From positions 73,146,806 through 73,210,805 of the forward strand of contig OY282608.1 of assembly GCA_958298945.1 (NCBI GenBank): DNA of 64,000 bases. The letters are read 5' to 3'. Shown here in pieces: positions 15,501-30,160 of this stretch; positions within the stretch are counted from its first letter, which is position 1, and each line of letters opens with the position of its first letter. The notes beneath the pieces are model-generated. The model was not told the DNA's origin and did no database searches. It worked only from the letters and a program-made list of their open reading frames with translations. The stretch comes from Atherix ibis (lineage: Eukaryota; Arthropoda; Insecta; Diptera; Athericidae). The position numbers and the translations under genes are program-made.

Positions 15501-17572
15501 CCAACAAGCCAACAAACCAACAAGCCAACAATCTAACAAACCAACAAGCCAACAAACCAAAAAACCAACAAACCAACAAACCAGAAACCAACAAACCAAC
15601 AAACCAAAAAGCCAACAAGCCAACAAACCAACAAATCAACAAACCAACAAGCCGACAAACCAAAAAACCAACAAGCAAGCAAACCAACAAACGAACAAAC
15701 CAACAAACCAACAAGCCAACAAGCCAACAAGCCAACAATCTAACAAACCAACAAGCCAACAAACCAAAAAACCAACAAACCAACAAACCAGAAACCAACA
15801 AACCAACAAACCAACAAACCAACAAACCAACAAACCAACAAACGAACAAACCAACAAACCAACAAAACAACAAGCCAACAAGCCAACAAACCAACAAACC
15901 AACAAACCAACAAACCAACAAGCCAACAAACCAATAAACCAACAAACAAACAAACCAACAAACCAACAAACCAACAAGCCAACAAACGAACAAACCAACA
16001 AACAAACAAACCAACAAACCAACAAACCAACATACCAACAAACCAAAAAACCAACAAACGACCAAACCAACAAACCAAGTAACCAAAAAACTAACAAACT
16101 AACAAACCAACAAGCCAACAAACCAACAAGCCAACAAGCCAACAAACCAACAAACCAACAAACCAACAAACCAACAAATCAACAAACCAATAAACCAACA
16201 ATCCAACAAACCAATAAAACAACAAGCAAACAAGCCAACAAACCAACAAGCCAACAAACGAACAAACGAACAAACGAACAAACGAACAAACGAACAAACA
16301 AACAAACCCACAAACCAACAAACCAACAAACCAACAAACAAACAAACCAAAAAACGAACAAACCAATAAACCAACAAGCCAACAAACCAAAAAGCCAACA
16401 AGCCAACAATCCAACAAACCAACAAGCAAACAAACCAAAAAAACCAACAAACCAGCAAACCAGAAGCCAACAAACCAACAAACCAAAAAGCCAACAAGCC
16501 AACAAACCAACAAGCCAACAAACGAAACAAACCAACAAACCAACAAACCAACAAACCAATAAACGAACAAATCAACAAAAAAACAAACGAACAAACCATC
16601 AAACCAAGAACCCAACAAACCAACAAACCAACAAGCCCACAAACCAACAAACCAATAAACCAACAAACCAACAAACCAACAAACCAACAAGCCAACAAGC
16701 CAACAAACCAACAAACCAACAAGCCACCAAACCAAAAAAACCAACAAACCAACAAACCAAGAAACCAAGTATCCAACAAACCAACAAGCCAACCGGCCAA
16801 CAAACCAACAAGCCAACTAACGAACAAACCAACAAACCAACAAACCAACAAACCAACAAAATACCAAACCAACAAACCAACAAGACAACAAACCAACAAA
16901 CCAACAAGCCAACAAACCAACAGGCCAACAAACAAACAAACTAAAAAACCAACATACGAACAAACCAACAAACCAACAAGCCAACAAACAAACAAACCAA
17001 CAAACAAACAAACCAACAAACCAACAAACCAACAAACCAACAAACCAACAAACCAACAAACAAGCAAACCAACAAACGAACAAACCAACAAACCAACAAG
17101 CCAACAAACTAACAAGCCTAGAAGCCAACGATCTAACAAACCAACAAGCCAACAAACCGAAAAACCAACAAACCAACAAACCAGAAACCAACAAACCAAC
17201 AAACCAAAAAGCCAACAAGCCAACAAACCAACAAGCCAACAAACGAAACAAACCAACAAACCAACAAACCAACAAACGAACAAATCAACAAGCCAACAAA
17301 CCAAAAAACCAAGAAACCAACAAACTAACAATCCAAAAAACCAACAAACCAACAAACCAACAAATCAACAAACCAACAAACCAACAAGCCGACAAACCAA
17401 AAAACCAACAAACCAACAAACCAACAAACCAACAAGCCAACAAGCCAACAAACCAACAAACCAACAAACCAACAAACCAACAAACCAACAAACCAAAAAA
17501 CCAACAAACGAACAAGCAAGCAAACCAACAAACGAACAAACCAACAAACCAACAAGCCAACAAACCAACAAG
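15500..17572. repeat. Array segment carrying the first CCGGCC and second CGATCT markers
   Basis: Continuous 8-bp satellite. It carries CAGAAGCC at 16461 and AACCGGCC at 16791, a marker combination that recurs near 25.3-25.6, 28.8-29.1 and 31.0-31.3 kb. It also carries CGATCT at 17129, which recurs at 15145, 22337, 23783, 27229 and 29564. The segment is therefore a mosaic of the B and C repeat families. No gene is seen. Confidence 0.7.
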
Positions 17573-18353
17573 CCAACAATCTAACAAACCAACAAGCCAA
17601 CAAACCAAAAAACCAACAAACCAACAAACCAGAAACCAACAAACCAACAAACCAAAAAGCCAACAAGCCAACAAACCAACAAATCAACAAACCAACAAAC
17701 CAACAAGCCGACAAACCAAAAAACCAACAAGCAAGCAAACCAACAAACGAACAAACCAACAAACCAACAAGCCAACAAACCAACAAGCCACCAAGCCAAC
17801 AATCTAACAAACCAACAAGCCAACAAACCAAAAAACCAACAAACCAACAAACCAGAAACCAACAAATCAACAAACCAACAAACCAACAAACCAACAAACC
17901 AACAAACGAACAAACCAACAAACCAACAAACCAACAAACCAACAAGCCAACAAGCCAACAAACCAACAAACCAACAAACCAACAAACCAACAAGCCAACA
18001 AACCAATAAACCAACAAACAAACAAACCAACAAACCAAAAAGCCAACAAACGAACAAACCAACAAACAAACAAACCAACAAACCAACAAACCAACATACC
18101 AACAAACCAAAAAACCAACAAACGACCAAACCAACAAACCAACAAACCAAGTAACCAAAAAACTAACAAACCAACAAACCAACAAGCCAACAAACCAACA
18201 AGCCAACAAGCCAACAAACCAACAAACCAACAAACCAACATATTAAAAACCAAAAAACCAACAAACGACCAAACCAGCAAACCAACAAACCAAGTAACCA
18301 AAAAACTAACAAACCAACAAACCAACAAGCCAACAAACCAACAAGCCAACAAG
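17573..18353. repeat. 781-bp tandem duplication, copy 1
   Basis: Positions 17581 onward repeat at 18362 onward with an offset of exactly 781. Both copies contain the unusual passage TATTAAAAACC (18241 and 19022), which I found nowhere else in the window. Few differences were seen by eye; one is CAAGCCACC near 17790 against CAAGCCAAC in copy 2. Confidence 0.9.
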
Positions 18354-19134
18354 CCAACAATCTAACAAACCAACAAGCCAACAAACCAAAAAACCAACAA
18401 ACCAACAAACCAGAAACCAACAAACCAACAAACCAAAAAGCCAACAAGCCAACAAACCAACAAATCAACAAACCAACAAACCAACAAGCCGACAAACCAA
18501 AAAACCAACAAGCAAGCAAACCAACAAACGAACAAACCAACAAACCAACAAGCCAACAAACCAACAAGCCAACAAGCCAACAATCTAACAAACCAACAAG
18601 CCAACAAACCAAAAAACCAACAAACCAACAAACCAGAAACCAACAAATCAACACACCAACAAACCAACAAACCAACAAACCAACAAACGAACAAACCAAC
18701 AAACCAACAAACCAACAAACCAACAAGCCAACAAGCCAACAAACCAACAAACCAACAAACCAACAAACCAACAAGCCAACAAACCAATAAACCAACAAAC
18801 AAACAAACCAACAAACCAAAAAGCCAACAAACGAACAAACCAACAAACAAACAAACCAACAAACCAACAAACCAACATACCAACAAACCAAAAAACCAAC
18901 AAACGACCAAACCAACAAACCAACAAACCAAGTAACCAAAAAACTAACAAACCAACAAACCAACAAGCCAACAAACCAACAAGCCAACAAGCCAACAAAC
19001 CAACAAACCAACAAACCAACATATTAAAAACCAAAAAACCAACAAACGACCAAACCAACAAACCAACAAACCAAGTAACCAAAAAACTAACAAACCAACA
19101 AACCAACAAGCCAACAAACCAACAAGCCAACAAG
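18354..19134. repeat. 781-bp tandem duplication, copy 2
   Basis: Direct head-to-tail copy of the preceding 781 bp. The match ends at about 19137, where this copy continues with canonical units instead of AATCTAAC. The near identity points to a recent event. Confidence 0.9.
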
Positions 19135-19509
19135 CCAACAAACCAACAAACCAACAAACCAACAAACCAAAAAACCAACAAACCAACAAACCAACAAATC
19201 AACAAACCAACAAACCAACAAGCCAACAAACCAATAAAACAACAAGCAAACAAGCCAACAAACCAACAAGCCAACAAACGAACAAACGAACAAACGAACA
19301 AACGAACAAACAAACAAACCCACAAACCAACAAACCAACAAACCAACAAACAAACAAACCAAAAAACGAACAAACCAATAAACCAACAAGCCAACAAACC
19401 AAAAAGCCAACAAGCCAACAATCCAACAAACCAACAAGCAAACAAACCAAAAAAACCAACAAACCAGCAAACCAGAAGCCAACAAACCAACAAACCAAAA
19501 AGTCAACAA
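19135..19509. repeat. Array segment with CAGAAGCC marker
   Basis: Short linking segment with CAGAAGCC at 19473. Its variant order resembles 16210-16490, 25030-25290, 28520-28770 and 30740-31000, so it is a fragment of the C family. It ends where the second copy of block B begins. Confidence 0.65.
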
Positions 19510-22500
19510 GCCAACAAAACAATAAACCAACAAGCCAACAAGCCAACAAACCAACAAGCCAACAAACGAACAAACCAACAAACAAACAAGCCAACAAACC
19601 AACAAGCCAACAAACCAACAAACCAACAGACCAACAAACCAACAAACCAACAAACTAACAAGCCAACAAGCCAACAAACCAACAAACCAACAAACCAACA
19701 AACCAAAAAACCAACATACGAACAAACCAACAAACCAACAAGCCAACAAACAAACAAACCAACAAACAAACAAACCAACAAACCAATAAACCAACAAACC
19801 AACAAACCAACAAACAAGCAAACCAACAAACCAACAAACCAACAAACCAACAAACCAACAAACCAACAAACCAACAAGCCAAGAAACCAACAAACTAACA
19901 AGCCAACAAACGAACAAACCAACAAACAAACAAACCAAGAAACCAACAAACCAACAAACCTACAAGACAACAAGCCAACAAACCAACGAACGAACAAACC
20001 AACAAATGAACAAACAAACAAACCAACAAACCAACAAACCAACAAACCAACAAGCCAACAAACCAACAAACCAACAGACGAACAAACGAACAAACCAACA
20101 AACCAACAAACGAACAAACCAAGAAACCAACAAACCAAAAAACCAACAAAACAAAAACGCACAAACGAACAAAGCAGCAAACCAACAAACCAACAAACCA
20201 ACAAACCAACGAACCAACAAACCAACAAACCAACAAACCAACAAACAAACAAACCAACACACCAACAAACCAACAAACGAACAAACGAACAAACCAACAA
20301 ACAAGCAACCCAACAAACCAACAAACCAAAAAACCAACAAACCAACAAACCAAAAAACCAACAAACCAACGAACCAACAAGCAAACAAACCAACAAACCC
20401 AACAAACCAACAAACAAACAAACCAACAAACTAAGTAACCAACAAATAAACAAACCATCAAACCAACAAACCAACAGACGAACAAACGAACAAACCAACA
20501 AACCAACAAACGAACAAACCAAGAAACCAACAAACCAAAAAACCAACAAAACAAAAACGCACAAACGAACAAAGCAGCAAACCAACAAACCAACAAACAA
20601 ACAAACCAACAAACGAACAAACCAACAAACCAACAAACCAACACACAAACAAACCAACAAACGAACAAACGAACAAACCAACAAACAAGCAAACCAACAA
20701 ACCAACAAACCAACAAACCAAAAAACCAACAAACCAACAAACCAAAAAACCAACAAAGCAACGAACCAACAAGCCAACAAACCAACAAAAACAACAAACC
20801 AACAAACAAACAAACCAACAAACCAAGTAACCAACAAATAAACAAACCATCAAACCAACAAACCAACAAGCCAACAAGCCAACAAACCAACAAGCCAACA
20901 AACGACTAAACGAACAAACCAACAAACCAACAAGCCAACAAACCAACAAACCAACAAACCAACAAACCAACAAACGAACAAACAAACACACCAACAAACA
21001 AACCGACCAACAAACGAACAAACCTACAAACCAACAAACCAACAAACCAACAAACCAACAAACGAAAAAACGAGCAAACGAACAAACGAACTAACGAACA
21101 AACGAACAAACGAACAAACCGACAAACCAACAAACCAACACACCAACAAACCAACAAGCCAACAAACCAACAAACCAAAAAACCAACAAACCAACAAACC
21201 ATCAAACCAACAAACTAACAAGCCAACAAACCAACAAACCAACAAACGAACAAACGAACAAACCAACAAACCAACAAACCAACAAACCAACAAACCAACA
21301 AACCAACAAACGAACAAACCAACAAACCAACAAACCAACAAACCAACAAACCAACAAACGAAAAACCAAAAAACCAACAAACGAACAAACCAACAAATCA
21401 ACAAACCAACAAACCGAAAACCAAAAAACCAACAAACCAAAAAACCAACAAACCAACAAACCAGCAAGCCAACAAGCCAACAAGCCAACAAACCAACAAA
21501 CAAAGAAACAAATAAACCAAGTAACCAACAAACCAACAAAACAACAAACCAACAAATCAACAAGCCAACAAGCCAACAAACCAACAAACGAACAAACGAA
21601 CAAACGAACAAACGAACAAACCAACAAACCAACAAACCAACAAACCAACAAGCCAACAAACCAAAAAACCAAGAAACCAACAAACCAACAAACCAACAAT
21701 CCAAAAAACCAACAAACCAACAAACCAACAAACCAACAAACCAACAAACCAGCAAACCAACAAGGCGACAAACCAAAAAACCAACAAACCAACAAACCAA
21801 CAAACGAACAAACGAACAAACCAACAAATGAACAAACCAACAAACCAACAAACCAACAAACCAACAAGCCAACAAACCAACAAACCAACAAACTAACATA
21901 CGAACAAACCAACAAACCAACAAACCAACAAACCAACAAACCAACAAACCAACAAGCCAACAAACCAATAAACCAACAAGCCAACAAGCCAACAAACCAA
22001 CAAGCCAACAAACGAACAAACCAACAAACAAACAAGCCAACAAACCAACAAGCCAACAAACCAACAAACCAACAGACCAACAAATCAACAAACCAACAAA
22101 CCAACAAGCCAACAAGCCAACAAACCAACAAACCGACAAACCAACAAACCAACAAACTAAAAAACCAACATACGAACAAACCAACAAACCAACAAGCCAA
22201 CAAACAAACAAACCAACAAACAAACAAACCAACAAACCAACAAACCAACAAACCAACAAACCAACAAACAAGCAAACCAACAAACGAACAAACCAACAAA
22301 CCAACAAGCCAACAAACTAACAAGCCAACAAGCCAACGATCTAACAAACCAACAAGCCAACAAACCGAAAAACCAACAAACCAACAAACCAGAAACCAAC
22401 AAACCAACAAACCAAAAAGCCAACAAGCCAACAAACCAACAAGCCAACAAACGAAACAAACCAACAAACCAACAAACCAACAAACGAACAAATCAACAAG

Positions 22501-22700
22501 CCAACAAACCAAAAAACCAAGAAACCAACAAACCAACAATCCAAAAAACCAACAAACCAACAAACCAACAAATCAACAAACCAACAAACCAACAAGCCGA
22601 CAAACCAAAAAACCAACAAACCAACAAACCAACAAACCAACAAGCCAACAAGCCAACAAACCAACAAACCAACAAACCAACAAACCAACAAACCAACAAA
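19510..22700. repeat. Higher-order repeat B, copy 2
   Basis: Second copy of the 12.3-15.5 kb block at an offset of 7192-7210 bp. It carries ACGCAC at 20157 and 20557, GGCGAC at 21764 and CGATCT at 22337 in the same order as copy 1. The two copies are not adjacent: about 4 kb of other repeat families lies between them. Confidence 0.8.
21063..21118. repeat. CGAACAAA sub-array, 7 units, degraded
   Basis: Seven units starting CGAAAAAA and CGAGCAAA, then CGAACAAA with one CGAACTAA. It keeps the CGAACTAA unit in the same (fourth) place as the run at 13886, confirming common descent. Confidence 0.75.
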
Positions 22701-23149
22701 CCAACAAACCAAAAAACCAACAAACGAACAAGCAAGCAAACCAACAAACGAACAAACCAACAAACCAACAAGCCAACAAACCAACAAGCCAACAATCTAA
22801 CAAACCAACAAGCCAACAAACCAAAAAACCAACAAACCAACAAACCAGAAACCAACAAACCAACAAACCAAAAAGCCAACAAGCCAACAAACCAACAAAT
22901 CAACAAACCAACAAACCAACAAGCCAACAAACCAAAAAACCAACAAGCAAGCAAACCAACAAACGAACAAACCAACAAACCAACAAGCCAACAAACCAAC
23001 AAGCCAACAAGCCAACAATCTAACACACCAACAAGCCCACAAACCAAAAAACCAACAAACCAACAAACCAGAAACCAACAAACCAACAAAACAACAAACC
23101 AACAAACCAACAAACCAACAAACGAACAAACCAACAAACCAACAAACCA
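21700..23149. repeat. 1446-bp tandem duplication, copy 1
   Basis: GGCGAC at 21764 and CGATCT at 22337 recur at 23210 and 23783, an offset of 1446 for both. The first part overlaps the right end of block B copy 2. The left boundary is approximate. Confidence 0.75.
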
Positions 23150-24430
23150 ACAAGCCAACAAGCCAACAAACCAACAAACCAACAAACCAACAAACCAGCA
23201 AACCAACAAGGCGACAAACCAAAAAACCAACAAGCCAACAAACCAACAAACCAACAAACGAACAAACGAACAAACCAACAAATGAACAAACCAACAAACC
23301 AACAAACCAACAAACCAACAAGCCAACAAACCAACAAACCAACAAACTAACATACGAACAAACCAACAAACCAACAAACCAACAAACCAACAAACCAACA
23401 AACCAACAAGCCAACAAACCAATAAACCAACAAGCCAACAAGCCAACAAACCAACAAGCCAACAAACGAACAAACCAACAAACAAACAAGCCAACAAACC
23501 AACAAGCCAACAAACCAACAAACCAACAGACCAACAAATCAACAAACCAACAAACCAACAAGCCAACAAGCCAACAAACCAACAAACCAACAAACCAACA
23601 AACCAACAAACTAAAAAACCAACATACGAACAAACCAACAAACCAACAAGCCAACAAACAAACAAACCAAGAAACAAACAAACCAACAAACCAACAAACC
23701 AACAAACCAACAAACAAGCAAACCAACAAACGAACAAACCAACAAACCAACAAGCCAACAAACTAACAAGCCAACAAGCCAACGATCTAACAAACCAACA
23801 AGCCAACAAACCGAAAAACCAACAAACCAACAAACCAGAAACCAACAAACCAACAAACCAAAAAGCCAACAAGCCAACAAACCAACAAGCCAACAAACGA
23901 AACAAACCAACAAACCAACAAACCAACAAACGAACAAATCAACAAGCCAACAAACCAAAAAACCAAGAAACCAACAAACCAACAATCCAAAAAACCAACA
24001 AACCAACAAACCAACAAATCAACAAACCAACAAACCAACAAGCCGACAAACCAAAAAACCAACAAACCAACAAACCAACAAGCCAACAAACCAACAAACC
24101 AACAAACCAACAAACCAACAAACTAACAAACCAAAAAACCAACAAACGAACAAGCAAGCAAACCAACAAACGAACAAACCAACAAACCAACAAGCCAACA
24201 AACCAACAAGCCAACAATCTAACAAATCAACAAGCCAACAAACCAAAAAACCAACAAACCAACAAACCAGAAACCAACAAACCAACAAACCAAAAAGCCA
24301 ACAAGCCAACAAACCAACAAATCAACAAACCAACAAACCAACAAGCCGACAAACCAAAAAACCAACAAGCAAGCAAACCAACAAACGAACAAACCAACAA
24401 ACCAACAAGCCAACAAACCAACAAGCCAAC
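23150..24430. repeat. 1446-bp tandem duplication, copy 2
   Basis: Continues the match to copy 1 until about 24.3-24.5 kb, with a loss of 24 bp (three units) near 24080. A further version of the same passage lies 3446 bp to the right (GGCGAC at 26656, CGATCT at 27229). Confidence 0.75.
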
Positions 24431-25910
24431 AAGCCAACAATCTAACAAACCAACAAGCCAACAAACCAAAAAACAAACAAACCAACAAACCAGAAACCAA
24501 CAAACCAACAAACCAACAAACCAACAAACCAACAAACCAACAAACGAACAAACCAACAAACCAACAAACCAACAAGCCAACAAGCCAACAAACCAACAAA
24601 CCAACAAACCAACAAACCAACAAGCCAACAAACCAATAAACCAACAAACAAACAAACCAACAAACCAACAAACCAACAAGCCAACAAACGAACAAACCAA
24701 CAAACAAACAAACCAACAAACCAACAAACCAACATACCAACAAACCAAAAAACCAACAAACGACCAAACCAACAAACCAACAAACCAAGTAACCAAAAAA
24801 CTAACAAACCAACAAACCAACAAGCCAACAAACCAACAAGCCAACAAGCCAACAAACCAACAAACCAACAAACCAACAAACCAACAAACCAACAAACCAA
24901 TAAACCAACAAACCAAGAAGCCAACAATCCAACAAACCAACAAACCAACAAACCAACAAACCAAAAAACCAACAAACCAACAAACCAACAAACCAACAAA
25001 TCAACAAACCAATAAACCAACAATCCAACAAACCAATAAAACAACAAGCAAACAAGCCAACAAACCAACAAGCCAACAAACGAACAAACGAACAAACGAA
25101 CAAACAAACAAACAAACAAACCCACAAACCAACAAACCAACAAACAAACAAACCAAAAAACGAACAAACCATTAAACCAACAAGCCAACAAACCAAAAAG
25201 CCAACAAGCCAACAATCCAACAAACCAACAAGCAAACAAACCAAAAAAACCAACAAACCAGCAAACCAGAAGCCAACAAACCAACAAACCAAAAAGCCAA
25301 CAAGCCAACAAACCAACAAGCCAACAAACGAAACAAACCAACAAACCAACAAACCAACAAACCAACAAACCAACAAACCAATAAACGAACAAATCAACAA
25401 ACAAACAAACGAACAAACCAACAAACCAAGAACCCAACAAACCAACAAACCAACAAGCCCACAAACCATCAAACCAATAAACCAACAAACCAACAAACCA
25501 ACAAACCAACAAGCCAACAAGCCAACAAACCAACAAACCAACAAGCCACCAAACCAAAAAACCAACAAACCAACAAACCAAGAAACCAAGTATCCAACAA
25601 ACCAACAAGCCAACCGGCCAACAAACCAACAAGCCAACTAACGAACAAACCAACAAACCAACAAACCAACAAACCAACAAAATACCAAACCAACAAACCA
25701 ACAAGCCAACAAACCAACAAACCAACAAGCCAACAAACCAACAGGCCAACAAACGAACAAACCAACAAACAAACAAACCAACAAACCAAAAACCCAACAA
25801 ACCAACAAACGAAGAAACCAACAAACCAATAAACGACTAAACCAACAAACCAAGTAAGCAACAAACCAACAAACCAACAAACCAACAAACCAACAAACCA
25901 ACAAACCAAC
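24431..25910. repeat. Higher-order repeat C, copy 1 (about 1.5 kb)
   Basis: Carries CAATCTAAC at 24437, CAGAAGCC at 25267, AACCGGCC at 25612 and AAGTAAGC at 25852. The same ordered set recurs about 3478 bp and then a further 2224 bp to the right. An incomplete relative lies at about 16.0-16.8 kb (CAGAAGCC 16461, AACCGGCC 16791). Confidence 0.8.
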
Positions 25911-27909
25911 AAACCAACAAACTAAAAAACCAACATACGAACAAACCAACAAACCAACAAGCCAACAAACAAACAAACCAACAAACAAACAAACCAACAA
26001 ACCAACAAACCAACAAACCAAAAAGCCAACAAGCCAACAAACCAACAAGCCAACAAACGAAACAAACCAACAAACCAACAAACCTATAAACGAACAAATC
26101 AACAAGCCAACAAACCAAAAAACCAAGAAACCAACAAACCAACAATCCAAAAAACCAACAAACCAACAAACCAACAAATCAACAAACCAACAAACCAAAA
26201 AACCAACAAACCAACAAACGAACAACCAACAAACCAACAAACCAACAAACCAACAAACGAAAAAACCAAAAAACCAACAAACGAACAAACCAACAAATCA
26301 ACAAACCAACAAACCGAAAACCAAAAAACCAACAAACCAAAAAACCAACAAACCAACAAACCAGCAAGCCAACAAGCCAACAAGCGAACAAACCAACAAA
26401 CAAACAAACAAATAAACCAAGTAACCAACAAACCAACAAAACAACAAACCAACAAATCAACAAGCCAACAAGCCAACAAACCAACAAACGAACAAACGAA
26501 CAAACGAACAAACGAACAAACCAACAAACCAACAAACCAACAAACCAACAAACCAACAAGCCAACAAACCAAAAAACCAAGAAACCAACAAACCAACAAT
26601 CCAAAAAACCAACAAACCAACAAACCAACAAACCAACAAACCAGCAAACCAACAAGGCGACAAACCAAAAAACCAACAAGCCAACAAACCAACAAACCAA
26701 CAAACGAACAAACGAACAAACCAACAAATGAACAAACCAACAAACCAACAAACCAACAAACCAACAAGCCAACAAACCAACAAACCAACAAACTAACATA
26801 CGAACAAACCAACAAACCAACAAACCAACAAACCAACAAACCAACAAACCAACAAGCCAACAAACCAATAAACCAACAAGCCAACAAGCCAACAAACCAA
26901 CAAGCCAACAAACGAACAAACCAACAAACAAATAAGCCAACAAACCAACAAGCCAACAAACCAACAAACCAACAGACCAACAAATCAACAAACCAACAAA
27001 CCAACAAGCCAACAAGCCAACAAACCAACAAACCAACAAACCAACAAACCAACAAACTAAAAAACCAACATACGAACAAACCAACAAACCAACAAGCCAA
27101 CAAACAAACAAACCAACAAACAAATAAACCAACAAACCAACAAACCAACAAACCAACAAACAAGCAAACCAACAAACGAACAAACCAACAAACCAACAAG
27201 CCAACAAACTAACAAGCCAACAAGCCAACGATCTAACAAACCAACAAGCCAACAAACCGAAAAACCAACAAACCAACAAACCAACAAACCAGAAACCAAC
27301 AAACCAAAAAGCCAACAAGCCAACAAACCAACAAGCCAACAAACGTAACAAACCAACAAACCAACAAACCAACAAACGAACAAATCAACAAGCCAACAAA
27401 CCAAAAAACCAAGAAACCAACAAACCAACAATCCAAAAAACCAACAAACCAACAAACCAACACATCAACAAACCAACAAACCAACAAGCCGACAAACCAA
27501 AAAACCAACAAACCAACAAACCAACAAACCAACAAGCCAACAAGCCAACAAACCAACAAACCAACAAACCAACAAACCAACAAACCAACAAACCAAAAAA
27601 CCAACAAACGAACAAGCAAGCAAACCAACAAACGAACAAACCAACAAACCAACAAGCCAACAAACCAACAAGCCAACAAGCCAACAATCTAACAAACCAA
27701 CAAGCCAACAAACCAAAAAACCAACAAACCAACAAACCAGAAACCAACAAACCAACAAACCAAAAAGCCAACAAGCCAACAAACCAACAAACCAACAAAT
27801 CAACAAACCAACAAACCAACAAGCCGACAAACCAAAAAACCAACAAGCAAGCAAACCAACAAACGAACAAACCAACAAACCAACAAGCCAACAAACCAAC
27901 AAGCCAACA
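25911..27909. repeat. Array segment related to blocks B and 1446
   Basis: Contains GGCGAC at 26656 and CGATCT at 27229, 573 bp apart. The same spacing separates 21764 and 22337, and 23210 and 23783; in 14564 and 15145 it is 581, one 8-bp unit more. It is therefore a further copy of that cassette placed between two C copies. No gene is seen. Confidence 0.75.
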
Positions 27910-29390
27910 AGCCAACAATCTAACAAACCAACAAGCCAACAAACCAAAAAACCAACAAACCAACAAACCAGAAACCAACAAACCAACAAACCAACAAACC
28001 AACAAACCAACAAACCAACAAACCAACAAACGAACAAACCAACAAACCAACAAACCAACAAGCCAACAAGCCAACAAACCAACAAACCAACAAACCAACA
28101 AACCAACAAGCCAACAAACCAATAAACCAACAAACAAACAAACCAACAAACCAACAAGCCAACAAACGAACAAACCAACAAACAAACAAACCAACAAACC
28201 AACAAACCAACATACCAACAAACCAACAAACGACCAAACCAACAAACCAACAAACCAAGTAACCAAAAAACTAACAAACCAACAAACCAACAAGCCAACA
28301 AACCAACAAGCCAACAAGCCAACAAACCAACAAACCAACAAACCAACAAACCAACAAACCAACAAACCAATAAACCAACAAACCAAGAAGCCAAGAAGCC
28401 AACAATCCAACAAACCAACAAACCAACAAACCAACAAACCAAAAAACCAACAAACCAACAAACCAACAAACCAACAAATCAACAAACCAATAAACCAACA
28501 ATTTAACAAACCAATAAAACAACAAGCAAACAAGCCAACAAACCAACAAGCCAACAAACGAACAAACGAACAAACGAACAAACGAACAAACAAACAAACC
28601 CACAAACCAACAAACCAACAAACCAACAAACAAACAAACCAAAAAACGAACAAACCAATAAACCAACAAGCCAACAAACCAAAAAGCCAACAAGCCAACA
28701 ATCCAACAAACCAACAAGCAAACAAACCAAAAAAACCAACAAACCAGCAAACCAGAAGCGAACAAACCAACAAACCAAAAAGCCAACAAGCCAACAAACC
28801 AACAAGCCAACAAACGAAACAAACCAACAAACCAACAAACCATCAAACCAACAAACCAATAAACGAACAAATCAACAAACAAACAAATGAACAAACCAAC
28901 AAACCAAGAACCCAACAAACCAACAAACCAACAAGCCCACAAACCAACAAACCAATAAACCAACAAACCAACAAACCAACAAACCAACAAGCCAACAAGC
29001 CAACAAACCAACAAACCAACAAGCCACCAAACCAAAAAACCAACAAACCAACAAACCAAGAAACCAAGTATCCAACAAACCAACAAGCCAACCGGCCAAC
29101 AAACCAACAAGCCAACTAACGAACAAACCAACAAACCAACAAACCAACAAACCAACAAAATACCAAACCAACAAACCAACAAGCCAACAAACCAACAAAC
29201 CAACAAGCCAACAAACCAACAGGCCAACAAACGAACAAACCAACAAACAAACAAACCAACAAACCAAAAACCCAACAAACCAACAAACGAAGAAACCAAC
29301 AAACCAATAAACGAACAAACCAACAAACCAAGTAAGCAACAAACCAACAAACCAACAAACCAACAAACCAACAAACCAACAAACCAACAA
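27910..29390. repeat. Higher-order repeat C, copy 2
   Basis: Markers: CAATCTAAC near 27916, CAGAAGCG at 28753 (one base changed from copy 1), AACCGGCC at 29090 and AAGTAAGC at 29330. The last two are offset by exactly 3478 from copy 1. Confidence 0.8.
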
Positions 29391-30160
29391 ACTAAAAAAC
29401 CAACATACGAACAAACCAACAAACCAACAAGACAACAAACAAACAAACCAACAAACAAACAAACCACCAAACCAACAAACCAACAAACCAACAAACAAGC
29501 AAACCAGCAAACGAACAAACCAACAAACCAACAAGCCAACAAACTAACAAGCCAACAAGCCAACGATCTAACAAACCAACAAGCCAACAAACCGAAAAAC
29601 CAACAAACCAACAAACCAGAAACCAACAAAACAACAAACCAAAAAGCCAACAAGCCAACAAACCAACAAGCCAACAAACGAAACAAACCAACAAACCAAC
29701 AAACCAACAAACGAACAAATCAACAAGCCAACAAACCAAAAAACCAAGAAACCAACAAAACAACAATCCAAAAAACCAACAAACCAACAAACCAACAAAT
29801 CAACAAACCAACAAACCAACAAGCCGACAAACCAAAAAACCAACAAACCAACAAACCAACAAACCAACAAGCCAACAAGGCAACAAACCAACAAACCAAC
29901 AAACCAACAAACCAACAAACCAAAAAACCAACAAACGAACAAGCAAGCAAACCAACAAACGAACAAACCAACAAACCAACAAGCCAACAAACCAACAAGC
30001 CAACAAGCCAACAATCTAACAAACCAACAAGCCAACAAACCAAAAAACCAACAAACCAACAAACCAGAAACCAACAAAATAACAAACCAACAAACCAAAA
30101 AGCCAACAAGCCAACAAACCAACAAATCAACAAACCAACAAACCAACAAGCCGACAAACC
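29391..30160. repeat. Array segment with sixth CGATCT marker
   Basis: Separates C copies 2 and 3 and carries CGATCT at 29564. It resembles the material around 27229 and 23783 but without the GGCGAC marker upstream. Only 8-bp satellite units are present. Confidence 0.65.

Noticed and set aside
18241..18250. TATTAAAA as a TATA-like promoter element (also at 19022)
   Set aside because: It is a local variant inside the 781-bp duplication with no gene nearby; an AT-rich word alone is not evidence of a promoter.
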